Shown: one piece after another, positions 33,377 to 40,342 of the stretch
How positions within the stretch are numbered: the stretch's first letter is position 1
Layout of the letters: each line of letters opens with the position of its first letter
From: a bacterium
Lineage (GTDB): Bacteria > Actinomycetota > Acidimicrobiia > Spongiisociales > ZC4RG35
Length of the DNA stretch: 40,342 bases
Direction: 5' to 3'
NCBI GenBank assembly: GCA_024641285.1
Contig: JAHEDH010000012.1
Coordinates: forward strand, 1 to 40,342
Translations under genes and position numbers: made by a program
The notes under the pieces: generated by a model
Databases searched by the model: none
Told to the model about the DNA's origin: nothing
Seen by the model: the letters and a program-made list of their open reading frames with translations, nothing else

Positions 33377-35050
33377 TCAGGCCGGATCCGGCTGAAGCCG
33401 TGCGGACGGAACGGTCGACGCGGGGACGATGAGCGAGAAGCAGGCGCCGCCCAGACGCTCCGAGGATCGGTAGGACATCGAGCCGCCTTGTGCGATGGCC
33501 AGAGCCCGCGCGATCGACAAGCCCAATCCAGATCCCGGGATGCGAGCATCGAGACGGTGGGCCCCGCGTTCGAACTGCTCCCAGATCAAGTCCTGGTACT
33601 TCCGAGGGACGCCCGGACCGTCGTCGTGCACCTCGATGGCTATCGCCGAGCCGGCCCGCTGCGCAACGATTGCGATGCGTCCACGGCCGTAGCGACCAGC
33701 GTTGCTCAGCAGGTTGATGAGGATCTGGCGCGAGCGCTCGGGGTCGCAAAGTGCCGTGAGCGCATTCGGAATGTGGAGATCTGTCCGTGACTCGAGCAAC
33801 GAGGCGGCGATGGCCGGACGTATCACGTCCTCGACCGCAATCGGTTCGACGGTGAGCTTTTCCTGATGCAGGCTGCCGCGTGCCGATGCAACCAGGTCCG
33901 ACACGATCCGATTCAGGTAGCTCGACTGTTCGTGGACCATCACCAGGGCCTCGTTCCTGTCCTCGAGCGGGATCTCGTCGTCGATCAACAGCGCAGTGAA
34001 TCCGTGAACGGCGGCCAGCGGCGTGCGGAGCTCATGGGACACCGAGGCGACGAGATCGTTCCTCTGCTTCTCCAGCAGCTGGGTGCTCTCCCGGTTGGAC
34101 ACCGTTTGGCGTGCAACCACCAGGAGGACGACGGCCGCTGAACCGATGCTCAAGGTCGAATCGACGTGTCCGCTCAACGTGTCGGAGATCTCGTGGAACA
34201 TCATGGCGCCCACCGCAAGGTAGACCGGGGCTGTCCTCCACCATCGATCGGCACGTTCGAGAGTCGCAAGAGGCCCGGGTCGGTCGATGAGCGCAGCAGC
34301 TACTGCCATGAGGAGGTAGGTGAGAAACCAGAGAGCGCTGATGGCGTTGCCCGACCAGTATGTCCCTTTTGCCAGCTCCTCCATGTAGAGCGCGTTGGCA
34401 ACCACCAGCGTTGCGATGGCGCCTCCCACGGCAAGGATCCGACGGTCGAGCACGTAGCGGGTGGGGCGGACCATGAGGAGAACCAACGCCGTGATCTTCA
34501 AGAGATCGAACAGCGGATATGCCCCTGACACGAGACGTGTGAGCAATGAACCCGAGGCCGTGGCCAAGGCGAACATCTCGCCGAGGTACGTGTGCCACAT
34601 GAGAACTGCCGCCGTCAGCGTGGCAATCGTGGCGTCGAGCAGCCATTTCGTGCGCGCTGCAGGCAAGCTCCGTCGCGCTGGCAGGCGAAGGGAAGCGACG
34701 AACAGCAGGAGGAAGCCGGCCGAGTAGGCGACGTCCGCCGGCCCGGGATAGGACGGATCAATGCCACGGAGGCCGCTCGCAGACCAGATGATGTCGCCGA
34801 CGCTCAGTGCCGCAAAAGCGGCAGTCAAGGTCGTCCAGCCCCTGCGCCCTTCGGCCGGGAGACGGCGGGTCCCCACGAACAGCGCATAGGCGGTGAGTGC
34901 TGCGCCGAACAAGAGTCCGATGTCACTGATGAGAGACCATGTTCGATCCGGTTCTGCAGGTGCAAACGCAAGTACCATCGTCCACGTCCCCGACCAAACC
35001 AATGCCGGCATGCTGTACCCGGGGATGCGCCGTCTGCCCTTGATGTCCAC
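33377..35050 (-). CDS. Membrane sensor histidine kinase with many transmembrane segments, orphan
   Basis: 557 residues. Residues 15-315 hold about eight or nine hydrophobic segments with short loops (MASE-like sensor), then HisKA with H339 in 'SHELRTPLAAVHGF', N box 'ILINLLSNAGRYG', G1 'DDGPGVP', F box 'IWEQFERG' and G2 'GSGLGLSIARA'. The kinase core is complete. The sensor half has no extracellular domain, so a membrane-borne or intramembrane cue is likely. GTG start. No response regulator is nearby, as for the kinase at 4689. About 190 bp upstream of the DUF4349 gene (33189-33376) hold nothing I recognise. Confidence 0.88.
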   Translation of the reverse strand: MDIKGRRRIPGYSMPALVWSGTWTMVLAFAPAEPDRTWSLISDIGLLFGAALTAYALFVGTRRLPAEGRRGWTTLTAAFAALSVGDIIWSASGLRGIDPSYPGPADVAYSAGFLLLFVASLRLPARRSLPAARTKWLLDATIATLTAAVLMWHTYLGEMFALATASGSLLTRLVSGAYPLFDLLKITALVLLMVRPTRYVLDRRILAVGGAIATLVVANALYMEELAKGTYWSGNAISALWFLTYLLMAVAAALIDRPGPLATLERADRWWRTAPVYLAVGAMMFHEISDTLSGHVDSTLSIGSAAVVLLVVARQTVSNRESTQLLEKQRNDLVASVSHELRTPLAAVHGFTALLIDDEIPLEDRNEALVMVHEQSSYLNRIVSDLVASARGSLHQEKLTVEPIAVEDVIRPAIAASLLESRTDLHIPNALTALCDPERSRQILINLLSNAGRYGRGRIAIVAQRAGSAIAIEVHDDGPGVPRKYQDLIWEQFERGAHRLDARIPGSGLGLSIARALAIAQGGSMSYRSSERLGGACFSLIVPASTVPSARLQPDPA

Positions 35051-35132
35051 GAAGGTCTATCGGGCTGCCCAGCCAGGGTCTTGAGGGCCATGAGGCACCC
35101 GTCAAAGCGATCTCCTGCCTTGAACTGTGCGA

Positions 35133-36305
35133 TCACCGGCGCAGGCTGAACCTCGCAACCGTTTCGATGTGCGGAGTCTGCGGGAACATGTCGACCGGCT
35201 GTACCCACTCGAGGTGGTAGCCACCGGCGATCAGCGCGGCTGCGTCCCTGGCGAAGCTCGCCACGTCACACGAGACCGAGGCGATCACTGCCGGCCGGAG
35301 CTCGACGAGGAGTCCGGTGACCTCGGGACCGAGCCCCACTCTGGGGGGATCGACCATCACGACGTCCCAGTCGGCCGGGAGCTCGGCGAGACCATCGGCG
35401 ACGGTCGCCTCGATGACCTCCACCTCCGTATTGACGAGGAGGTCTTCGAGAGCGAGCGGGTCCGACTCGATGGCGACCACTTCGTCTGCGTCGCCGGCAA
35501 CGGTGGCGGTGAACAGCCCCCCGCCGGCGTAGGCGTCGAGGACCCGGTCGCCGGCCTCGATCGTCGCCGCCTCCCGGACCAGCTCGACGAGCGCCTCGGC
35601 CCCTGCGGTGTTGTTCTGGAAGAAGGCGGAGCCGGTGATCTGGAAGGCGTGGCCGGCGACGATCTCGTGGAAGACGATGTCGTCGCCGCCGAACGGCACC
35701 CCCCAATCGTCCGACGAGATCGGCAGCTCCCCGTCGAGCACGATGATCGTCTCTCCGGTGTTGACCCCGGTTCGGAGCGAGAGTCGATCCACCCCGCGCA
35801 GGTCGCCGAGCCGGCCGAACAGCTCGACGATGGCCTCGTCTGCCAGGAGGCAGACGTCGATGGGGACGACCTGGTTCGAACCGCCCCTCATCAAGGCGGG
35901 CCGGCCTCGGTCGACGCGGAGGTCGATCCGGTTGCGATAGTGGTACGGGTCGCCCGGAGCGATGATGTCCCGCACGTCGACGTCACCGATCCCACCGAGG
36001 TGGCGGAGTTGTCCCGCCACCGTCGCCGTCTTCCACGTCAGCTGAGCGGCGTAGTCGGCGTGCTGCCACGAGCATCCCCCGCATTCGCCGAAGTAGCGGC
36101 ACGGTGGCTCGACCCGACTGGGCGACGCCTCCACGATCTCGACAAGCCGGCCGCGCTCGAATCGCTTCTTGACCTCGACGATCTCGATGTCGGCCACGTC
36201 GCCTGGGATGGCTCCGGGCACGAAGACGGCTTTGCCGTCTCTGCGGGCGATGCCGTCACCCCCGTTTGCCATGGCATCGATGTCGAGTCTGAGGATGTCG
36301 GTCAC
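35133..36305 (-). CDS. RumA/TrmA-family RNA (uracil-5-)-methyltransferase
   Basis: 390 residues. N-terminal TRAM domain ('LRLDIDAMANGGDGIAR'), then Fe-S ligands C69-x5-C75-x2-C78 ('CRYFGECGGCSWQHADY') with a fourth Cys near 152. The C-terminal SAM-dependent domain has 'VLDAYAGGGLF', 'VVMVDPPRVGLG' and the catalytic Cys in 'SVSCDVASFARD'. It methylates a uracil in rRNA or tRNA; RlmD, RlmC and TrmA cannot be separated by eye. GTG start 7 nt after TACCGT, so the gene is probably leaderless. Confidence 0.92.
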   Translation of the reverse strand: MTDILRLDIDAMANGGDGIARRDGKAVFVPGAIPGDVADIEIVEVKKRFERGRLVEIVEASPSRVEPPCRYFGECGGCSWQHADYAAQLTWKTATVAGQLRHLGGIGDVDVRDIIAPGDPYHYRNRIDLRVDRGRPALMRGGSNQVVPIDVCLLADEAIVELFGRLGDLRGVDRLSLRTGVNTGETIIVLDGELPISSDDWGVPFGGDDIVFHEIVAGHAFQITGSAFFQNNTAGAEALVELVREAATIEAGDRVLDAYAGGGLFTATVAGDADEVVAIESDPLALEDLLVNTEVEVIEATVADGLAELPADWDVVMVDPPRVGLGPEVTGLLVELRPAVIASVSCDVASFARDAAALIAGGYHLEWVQPVDMFPQTPHIETVARFSLRR

Positions 36306-36312
36306 CCTCGCA

Positions 36313-36318
36313 ACGGTA
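36313..36318 (-). promoter_or_regulatory. -10 element (TACCGT) for leaderless RNA methyltransferase gene
   Basis: TACCGT, 7-nt gap TGCGAGG, then GTG at 36305 on the minus strand. Confidence 0.6.
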
Positions 36319-36327
36319 GGCGCTGGG

Positions 36328-37080
36328 TCAGGCGTCCCTGCCGAGGAGGCTGCCTGTGAGCTTCACACCGTCTTCGTAGGCGACCATGAGACAGTGAACC
36401 GTGCGGTCGTCCTCTCGCCAGCCGTCTTCGCTCGGCCAGAAGATGGTGATGTCGACGTCGGGCACCTGCTGGTACGGGGCACCGATGTACGAGTGGAAGC
36501 CGGCGAAGCACTTGTCGAAACCCCAATCGGTCAACGCATCGTCTCCCGGATAGGCCGTCCCCGAAACCGACGGGTACTCGACGATCGCGAAGACCTCCAT
36601 GTCGTGCGGGTCCGAGCATGGACGGGCATTCACGGAGTCGAACACCTCGATGTCATCGCCGCCGGATCCCGGCCAGTCCAGGCAGTCACCGATCTGGAGC
36701 TCAGCGGCGCCCAGGGTCCCCGCATCGATGATCGAGCCACCCTCGCTGCGATCGGCGCTGGTGAGGAAGCCCCAGATCGCGCCGCCTCCCAAGAAGACAC
36801 CGAGCAGGATGAGTCGGATCAGCAGGCCACCGCCGATGCGCGCCAGAACGGACGGTTGCGCCCCGGCCGCCGGCTCCGAGGTCGAGGCTGCGGCTTCGAA
36901 GGCCTGCCCCGATTCGAGCGTCGCCGGTTCGGGCTCCCAGCCCGTCGGCTCCGGCAACGGTGCAGGCGAGGGCGCCGATTCCAGCCCTTCGATCGGGAGC
37001 ATCGTCCCGCAGTCGAGACACGCCCCATAGAAGCTGGTGTCGATCTTCCTGTTGCACGTCGGGCAGCGAACCATGGTCAT
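36328..37080 (-). CDS. Zinc-ribbon, single-pass membrane protein with septum-formation-like domain
   Basis: 250 residues from ATG 37080. The N-terminus is a zinc ribbon ('RCPTCNRKI', 'GACLDCGTMLP'), followed by a Pro/Glu-rich linker and one membrane helix (about 84-106, 'GGGLLIRLILLGVFLGGGAIWGFL'). An exported domain with several cysteines follows ('IGDCLDW', 'NARPCSDPHDMEVFAIVEYP', 'CFAGFHSYIG', 'VHCLMVAYEDG'). 'ARPCSDPHDMEVFAIV' matches actinobacterial septum-formation-like proteins (Septum_form). GATAGT lies 8 nt before this ATG. ATG 37074 and TTG 37089 are alternative starts. Confidence 0.78.
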   Translation of the reverse strand: MTMVRCPTCNRKIDTSFYGACLDCGTMLPIEGLESAPSPAPLPEPTGWEPEPATLESGQAFEAAASTSEPAAGAQPSVLARIGGGLLIRLILLGVFLGGGAIWGFLTSADRSEGGSIIDAGTLGAAELQIGDCLDWPGSGGDDIEVFDSVNARPCSDPHDMEVFAIVEYPSVSGTAYPGDDALTDWGFDKCFAGFHSYIGAPYQQVPDVDITIFWPSEDGWREDDRTVHCLMVAYEDGVKLTGSLLGRDA

Positions 37081-37108
37081 GGTTGTCAACTATCGGTCGA
37101 AGGTCTTC

Positions 37109-37136
37109 GAGCCTTGAGCCGGCTACCGGCTTCCCC
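37109..37136. repeat. Degenerate heptamer array x4
   Basis: Reads GAGCCTT GAGCCGG CTACCGG CTTCCCC in the divergent spacer between the zinc-ribbon gene and the solute-binding protein gene. The rest of that 169-bp spacer has no other recognised element except a 5-bp GC hairpin (37214-37230) just before the ribosome binding site. Confidence 0.55.
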
Positions 37137-37249
37137 TCGCAGCTGCGTGCGGAGGCACCGGTCGTGCCGCCGTCACTGACACACAGCGCGGTCGCCGTGC
37201 ATGGACTTCGTATCGGGGGCTGCCTCCCCGCAGGACGAGAGGTGAATCC

Positions 37250-39214
37250 ATGAGAACCAACTTCACACGCTGGGTCGCGCTCACAGCGATCTCCGCTGTC
37301 ATCGTCGCGGCGTGCTCCTCGGAGGCGACCGACGACCTGTCCACGACTACAGCAGCAGACGACGCTCCCACCCAGACCGATGTCACGCCGCCGGCAGACT
37401 CCGGCTCCGACGAATCGTTCGAGCTGTCGATCGCCATCTTCGAAGACCTCACGACGGACAACTTCTGGGCGTATCTAGATCCGGAGAACTCGGTCTGGAA
37501 CAGCTACGTGTTCGGAAACCAGGCGCCGGCGCTGTTCCAGTACGCATCGCCCACGCTCCAACTCGTCCCACAGGTGAGCGAAGGCCTGCCGGTCGAACCC
37601 GTCCAGACCGGCGACACCTGGACGGTCACCCAGACCATCAAACAGGGCCTCACCTGGTCGGATGGCGAGGAAATCACCGCCGGTGACATCGTCTTCACGT
37701 ACGAGACCGTGCGTGACCTCGTGCTGGGAGGTCAGTGGTTCTCCAGCTATCCGATCGCATCCGAGGACGATCCCGCCACCGACGACGACGAGTCGCTTCC
37801 AGGTCTGACCGCCGTCACGGCAATCGACGACCACACCGTCGAGTACACGTTCAACCAGACGCCGGGACTTTCACTCTGGCAGTTCGGGGTCGGCCTCGCA
37901 CCGATCCTCCCCGAGCACTACTGGGCGGCTGTCGTGGCCGACTCGGCGACTTCGGCGGATCTATACGCCGCGCCGGGTCTCGGCGCCCCGGGAATGTGGG
38001 CGTACGACTTCACCGAGCGTGAGCCGGGTGCCTTTGCGAGGAACACCGCCAACGCCAACTACCCGTTCGCCGGTTCGACCACCCGCATCTACGACGACGG
38101 CACCTATGAGTTCTCCGCCGACGGCATCGACGAGCAGTTCTATGGCGACGGCACGGGCAGTGTGGGGTACGAGTACACCGAAGGCCCGTACGCAGAGGAC
38201 GTGACGTACTCGATCTACACCGACCAGAACGCCGCCGTGCTGGCGCTGACGAGCGGTGAGGTCGACTTCATGCTCAACTCCCTCGGTCTCCAACGAGGTC
38301 TCCAATCGCTGGTGCTCGCCGACCCGTCCCTCGACATCGTGGTGAACCCAGCCAACTCGTATCGGTATCTGGCGTTCAACACTCGGCGCTTCCCGATGTC
38401 GGAGGTTGCATTCCGCCAGGCGATGGGCTGCATGATCGACAAGGAGTTCATGGCGAACAACGTGCTGCAGGGCTCGGCCATACCCGCCTGGAGCCAGGTC
38501 CCCGAGGCCAATGCCTTCTGGTACAACCCGGACGCGCCGAGGTTGTGCGAGGGGTTGACGCAGGAGGAGCGTCTCGCGGAGGCGACCCGCATCCTCAAGG
38601 ATGCCGGATGGACGTGGGACGTCGAGCCCCTGTGGGACGCGGACAACCTCGATGCGCTGCCGAAGGGCGAGGGACTCCGTGGCCCGGACGGAACAACCGT
38701 TCCGGACCTCGAGTTGCTCGCTCCCGGACCGGGTTACGACCCGCTGCGCGCCACCTACTCCCTGTTCATCGAGGAGTGGGCCCAGGATCTCGGCGTCCCG
38801 TTGACCGCCGAGCCGACGGGGTTCAACGTGATCGTGGACGCCATCACCGATCGCAGCGCTCCGTTCGACATGTACATCCTCGGGTGGTCGCTCACCCCCT
38901 TCCCCGATCACATCGTCGACTTCTTCGCCTCGTCGAACGACTCGACTGCCGGTGGAAACAACTACCCGGGATACTCGAATCCGACGTTCGACGCCTTGGC
39001 GGCGCAATTCCAGTCGACGACCGACGTGGACGAGGCACGCGGAGTGATCAAGCAGATGGACGCGATCCTGGCGGAGGATCTGCCCTACGTCGTGCTCTTC
39101 ACGGCGCCGATCATCGAGCCGTACCGCAACACCCTGTCGTTCCCGTTCTCGGACACCTTGAGCGGGCTCCAGAACCTCCAGGGTCTGCCGTCGTTCGTCC
39201 GTCTGGCGCAGTGA
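37250..39214 (+). CDS. ABC transporter substrate-binding lipoprotein, peptide/nickel type (SBP family 5)
   Basis: 654 residues. Lipoprotein signal with lipobox 'AVIVAACSSE', a Thr/Asp-rich linker, then family 5 SBP motifs: 'IKQGLTWSDGEEITAGDIVFTYETV', 'LAPILPEHYW', 'ALTSGEVDFMLN', 'YRYLAFNTRRFPMSEVAFRQAMGCMIDKE', and 'DILAEDLPYVVLFTAPIIEPY'-like C-terminal sequence. It should bind peptides or similar solutes on the outer face of the membrane and hand them to an ABC permease. No permease or ATPase gene follows, so it is an orphan here. AGAGGTGA precedes the ATG. It is unusually long for the family. Confidence 0.9.
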   Translation: MRTNFTRWVALTAISAVIVAACSSEATDDLSTTTAADDAPTQTDVTPPADSGSDESFELSIAIFEDLTTDNFWAYLDPENSVWNSYVFGNQAPALFQYASPTLQLVPQVSEGLPVEPVQTGDTWTVTQTIKQGLTWSDGEEITAGDIVFTYETVRDLVLGGQWFSSYPIASEDDPATDDDESLPGLTAVTAIDDHTVEYTFNQTPGLSLWQFGVGLAPILPEHYWAAVVADSATSADLYAAPGLGAPGMWAYDFTEREPGAFARNTANANYPFAGSTTRIYDDGTYEFSADGIDEQFYGDGTGSVGYEYTEGPYAEDVTYSIYTDQNAAVLALTSGEVDFMLNSLGLQRGLQSLVLADPSLDIVVNPANSYRYLAFNTRRFPMSEVAFRQAMGCMIDKEFMANNVLQGSAIPAWSQVPEANAFWYNPDAPRLCEGLTQEERLAEATRILKDAGWTWDVEPLWDADNLDALPKGEGLRGPDGTTVPDLELLAPGPGYDPLRATYSLFIEEWAQDLGVPLTAEPTGFNVIVDAITDRSAPFDMYILGWSLTPFPDHIVDFFASSNDSTAGGNNYPGYSNPTFDALAAQFQSTTDVDEARGVIKQMDAILAEDLPYVVLFTAPIIEPYRNTLSFPFSDTLSGLQNLQGLPSFVRLAQ

Positions 39215-39237
39215 GGTTTTTGCCTCGCCTGGCGGTT

Positions 39238-39272
39238 CGGCGCTTTTGGCCCTCGGCTGTCAGCTGTCGGCT
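39238..39272. repeat. Degenerate heptamer array (GTCGGCT type)
   Basis: Clear units CTCGGCT GTCAGCT GTCGGCT at 39252-39272, preceded by a weaker pair. It lies at the start of a 455-bp convergent noncoding stretch (39215-39669). Confidence 0.65.
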
Positions 39273-39382
39273 CCACGGGGAGGTGTGCGTGTGCCGTCGG
39301 AGTCTGATGGGGACCTGGTTGCCTGCCTTGGGCTGGGACCTCCGGCGCCGACCTTCCATGCGAGAGGAAGGCTGGGAGCTGG
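39271..39382. repeat. About 110-bp direct repeat, copy 1
   Basis: From CTCCACGGGGAGGTG to AGGCTGGGAGCTGG. It matches 39541-39650 (offset 270, then 268 after a 2-bp indel); the first 80 bp differ at about three positions. It holds CCGTC-ggagtct-GATGG, a stem kept by a G-U wobble relative to copy 2. Confidence 0.9.
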
Positions 39383-39462
39383 GCTTCGGTTTCGGCTGAC
39401 GTGAATTCGTCGGTCGAACAGCCGCATCGGGTCTCAACAGGCCCGGGGCGGCCCTCCACACG

Positions 39463-39497
39463 ACGGGGTGGCAGAGTCGATGACTCTGTCACCCCGT
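39463..39497. terminator. Hairpin terminator between the two direct repeats
   Basis: ACGGGGTGGCAGAGTC, loop GAT, GACTCTGTCACCCCGT: a 16-bp stem with one G-T pair, followed by TTTCC. It lies between convergent SBP and DUF2017 genes and can serve both. Confidence 0.8.
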
Positions 39498-39509
39498 TTC
39501 CTCGCCTAC

Positions 39510-39544
39510 CGGCTCGGCGCTTTCGGCTTTCGGCTCTCGGCTCC
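39510..39544. repeat. Heptamer array CGGCTYT x5
   Basis: Reads CGGCTCG GCGCTTT CGGCTTT CGGCTCT CGGCTCC in register, leading directly into copy 2 of the 110-bp repeat. Confidence 0.8.
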
Positions 39545-39650
39545 ACGAGGAGGTGGGCGTGTGCCGTCGGAGTCTGACGGGGACCTGGTTGCCTGCCTTG
39601 GGCTGGGACCTTCGGCGTCGCCCTTGCCTGCGAGGAAGGCTGGAAGCTGG
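39541..39650. repeat. About 110-bp direct repeat, copy 2
   Basis: Second copy of 39271-39382. Here the internal stem is the perfect CCGTC-ggagtct-GACGG (39564-39580). Confidence 0.9.
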
Positions 39651-39663
39651 TAGCCGGCAGCCG
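39636..39663. repeat. Degenerate heptamer array x4
   Basis: Reads AAGGCTG GAAGCTG GTAGCCG GCAGCCG. Its reverse complement matches the 3' part of the array at 8371-8405. Confidence 0.7.
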
Positions 39664-39669
39664 GGGGTA

Positions 39670-40119
39670 TCAGCCCCCCAGGGCTTCGATCAGGCTCTCT
39701 TGCAGCAGGGCGAGGGTGTTGAGGACTGCCAGGGTGTGCTCGTCGAGGGTTTCGTAGTCGGCTTCGATCTCGAGACCGGCCCGGGCGGCGATGACCAGCC
39801 TGGTCTCGGTCAACACGCGCAGCATGGCGTAAGCCTCCAGCTCGGAGATGACGACCCCCTCGTCGGCGACCGCCAGGATCTCGGCGAACGCAGAGCGGTC
39901 GGCTATTTTCGACTCATTCAGCTCGCCGCCCATCCAGCGCCACCAGTCCTCGTTGGCCTCGGCGTCGTCGAGGTAGACAGGGACCTGGAGGCGCTCGGCA
40001 GCCGGATCCTCCCCGACCGAACCAATTGTCGCCAGTAGCTCGGGGATGTCCGAGAGGAAGGTGACCATCCAGTCGGGCATCTGGAGTTCAAGGCCGTCGC
40101 GGTGTCTGGAGATCTTCAT
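39670..40119 (-). CDS. DUF2017 family protein
   Basis: 149 residues, small and acidic, with a conserved core ('WMGGELNESKIADRSAFAEIL', 'SELEAYAMLRVLTETRLVIAARAGLE'). The ATG overlaps the clpS stop (ATGA). In mycobacteria a DUF2017 gene likewise follows clpS, so a role near the Clp adaptor is plausible, but the function is unknown. The track start at 40137 lies inside clpS and is rejected. No membrane segment or motif of a known enzyme is seen. Confidence 0.88.
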   Translation of the reverse strand: MKISRHRDGLELQMPDWMVTFLSDIPELLATIGSVGEDPAAERLQVPVYLDDAEANEDWWRWMGGELNESKIADRSAFAEILAVADEGVVISELEAYAMLRVLTETRLVIAARAGLEIEADYETLDEHTLAVLNTLALLQESLIEALGG

Positions 40120-40342
40120 GTCTCCATCGTCGCCCACAGGCCGTGCTGATGCAGCCGGTAGCAGTCCATCTCGGCCTGTTCCCGCGGTCCGTCGTTGACG
40201 ATCGCCCGCCCCTCGTTGTGCACCTGCATCGTCAATCGCATCGCCTTCTCCTTGGAATGCCCGAACAGCGTCCGCAGGACCCAGGCCACGTAGGACACGA
40301 GGTTGACGGGGTCGTTCCAGACCACGACCTTCCAGACCTCAT
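40116..40342 (-). CDS. clpS: ATP-dependent Clp protease adaptor ClpS (5' end cut by window)
   Basis: The frame is open past the window edge: upstream of the track's GTG it reads EVWKVV, so the true start lies outside. The visible 75 residues have the ClpS core: 'VVWNDPVNLVSYVAWVL' with the N-end-rule-binding ND, 'LFGHSKEKAMRLTMQVHNEGRAIV' and 'GLWATME'. It delivers N-degron substrates to the ClpAP/ClpCP protease. Overlaps DUF2017. Confidence 0.93.
   Translation of the reverse strand, partial: EVWKVVVWNDPVNLVSYVAWVLRTLFGHSKEKAMRLTMQVHNEGRAIVNDGPREQAEMDCYRLHQHGLWATMET

Noticed and set aside
31746-33395. 549-aa plus-strand ORF
   Set aside because: Antisense to the DUF4349 gene, no motifs, and crosses the bidirectional terminator.
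35127-36359. 410-aa plus-strand ORF
   Set aside because: Antisense to the RNA methyltransferase gene, which has Fe-S and catalytic motifs.
39271-39650. The 110-bp repeats as riboswitches
   Set aside because: They resemble no class I know, and no gene lies downstream on the plus strand; both flanking genes end here.
8371-39663. Heptamer arrays as CRISPR
   Set aside because: Units are 7 bp, contiguous and lack spacers; no cas genes are present.

Overview
The window is high-GC DNA from an actinobacterium. The ClpS-DUF2017 pair, a TIGR03084-type protein, an Eis-like acetyltransferase, an EtfD-like Fe-S membrane protein, a DUF4388 protein and many leaderless-type promoters fit Actinomycetota, and my guess is an uncultured Acidimicrobiia-like lineage. 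That guess is inference; no rRNA or tRNA gene is visible. Coding density is high, with many 4-bp ATGA/GTGA overlaps. I see no phage, IS element or CRISPR array.

Layout. 0-7.5 kb (+): the 3' part of a molybdopterin oxidoreductase, an SRPBCC-like protein, metY, an alpha/beta hydrolase, an orphan membrane histidine kinase and metX, closed by a long hairpin terminator. 7.5-14.2 kb (-): a DinB/MDMPI-like protein, an Eis-like acetyltransferase, a 3-hydroxyisobutyrate dehydrogenase-like enzyme overlapping a biotin-dependent acyl-CoA carboxylase alpha subunit, and the beta subunit; this is probably a branched-chain or propionate catabolic module. 14.3-18.35 kb (-): a SerA-type dehydrogenase fused to a SerK/SbnI-like (ParB/Srx fold) serine kinase domain, overlapped by an SDR, which is overlapped by a short SDR-like pseudoenzyme; a CaiB-type CoA-transferase lies upstream. 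18.5-20.3 kb: UspA and, convergent, a TrpB2-type tryptophan synthase. 20.4-24.7 kb (+): DUF4388 protein, uridine kinase, proC, proline dehydrogenase, Bcp peroxiredoxin. 24.7-27.5 kb: a poly-gamma-glutamate hydrolase-like gene divergent from the EtfD-like protein. 27.7-31.8 kb (+): a small putative zinc protein, then a lipoprotein/adaptor/ATPase/permease operon of MacAB type. 31.8-37.1 kb (-): DUF4349 lipoprotein, a second orphan histidine kinase, a RumA/TrmA-type RNA methyltransferase and a zinc-ribbon membrane protein. 37.2-40.3 kb: an orphan peptide-type ABC solute-binding lipoprotein (+), a repeat-rich convergent spacer, DUF2017 and the 3' part of clpS (-).

The most striking item is the SerA-SerK fusion. 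Its C-terminal 260 residues carry the motifs I associate with the free serine kinases SerK/SbnI (PHE, DGxxR, TW, GVTRFIVP) in the place where ACT or ASB regulatory domains usually sit. SerK makes O-phosphoserine, and archaeal TrpB2 enzymes have been reported to use O-phosphoserine. A trpB2 lies under 3 kb away, so an O-phosphoserine-centred branch is a testable hypothesis.

Two genome-wide style signals also stand out. At least eight genes have a TANNNT -10 hexamer exactly 7 nt before the start codon, which indicates leaderless transcripts and lets several starts be corrected. At least nine noncoding spots carry short arrays of degenerate 7-bp repeats, some next to longer direct repeats.
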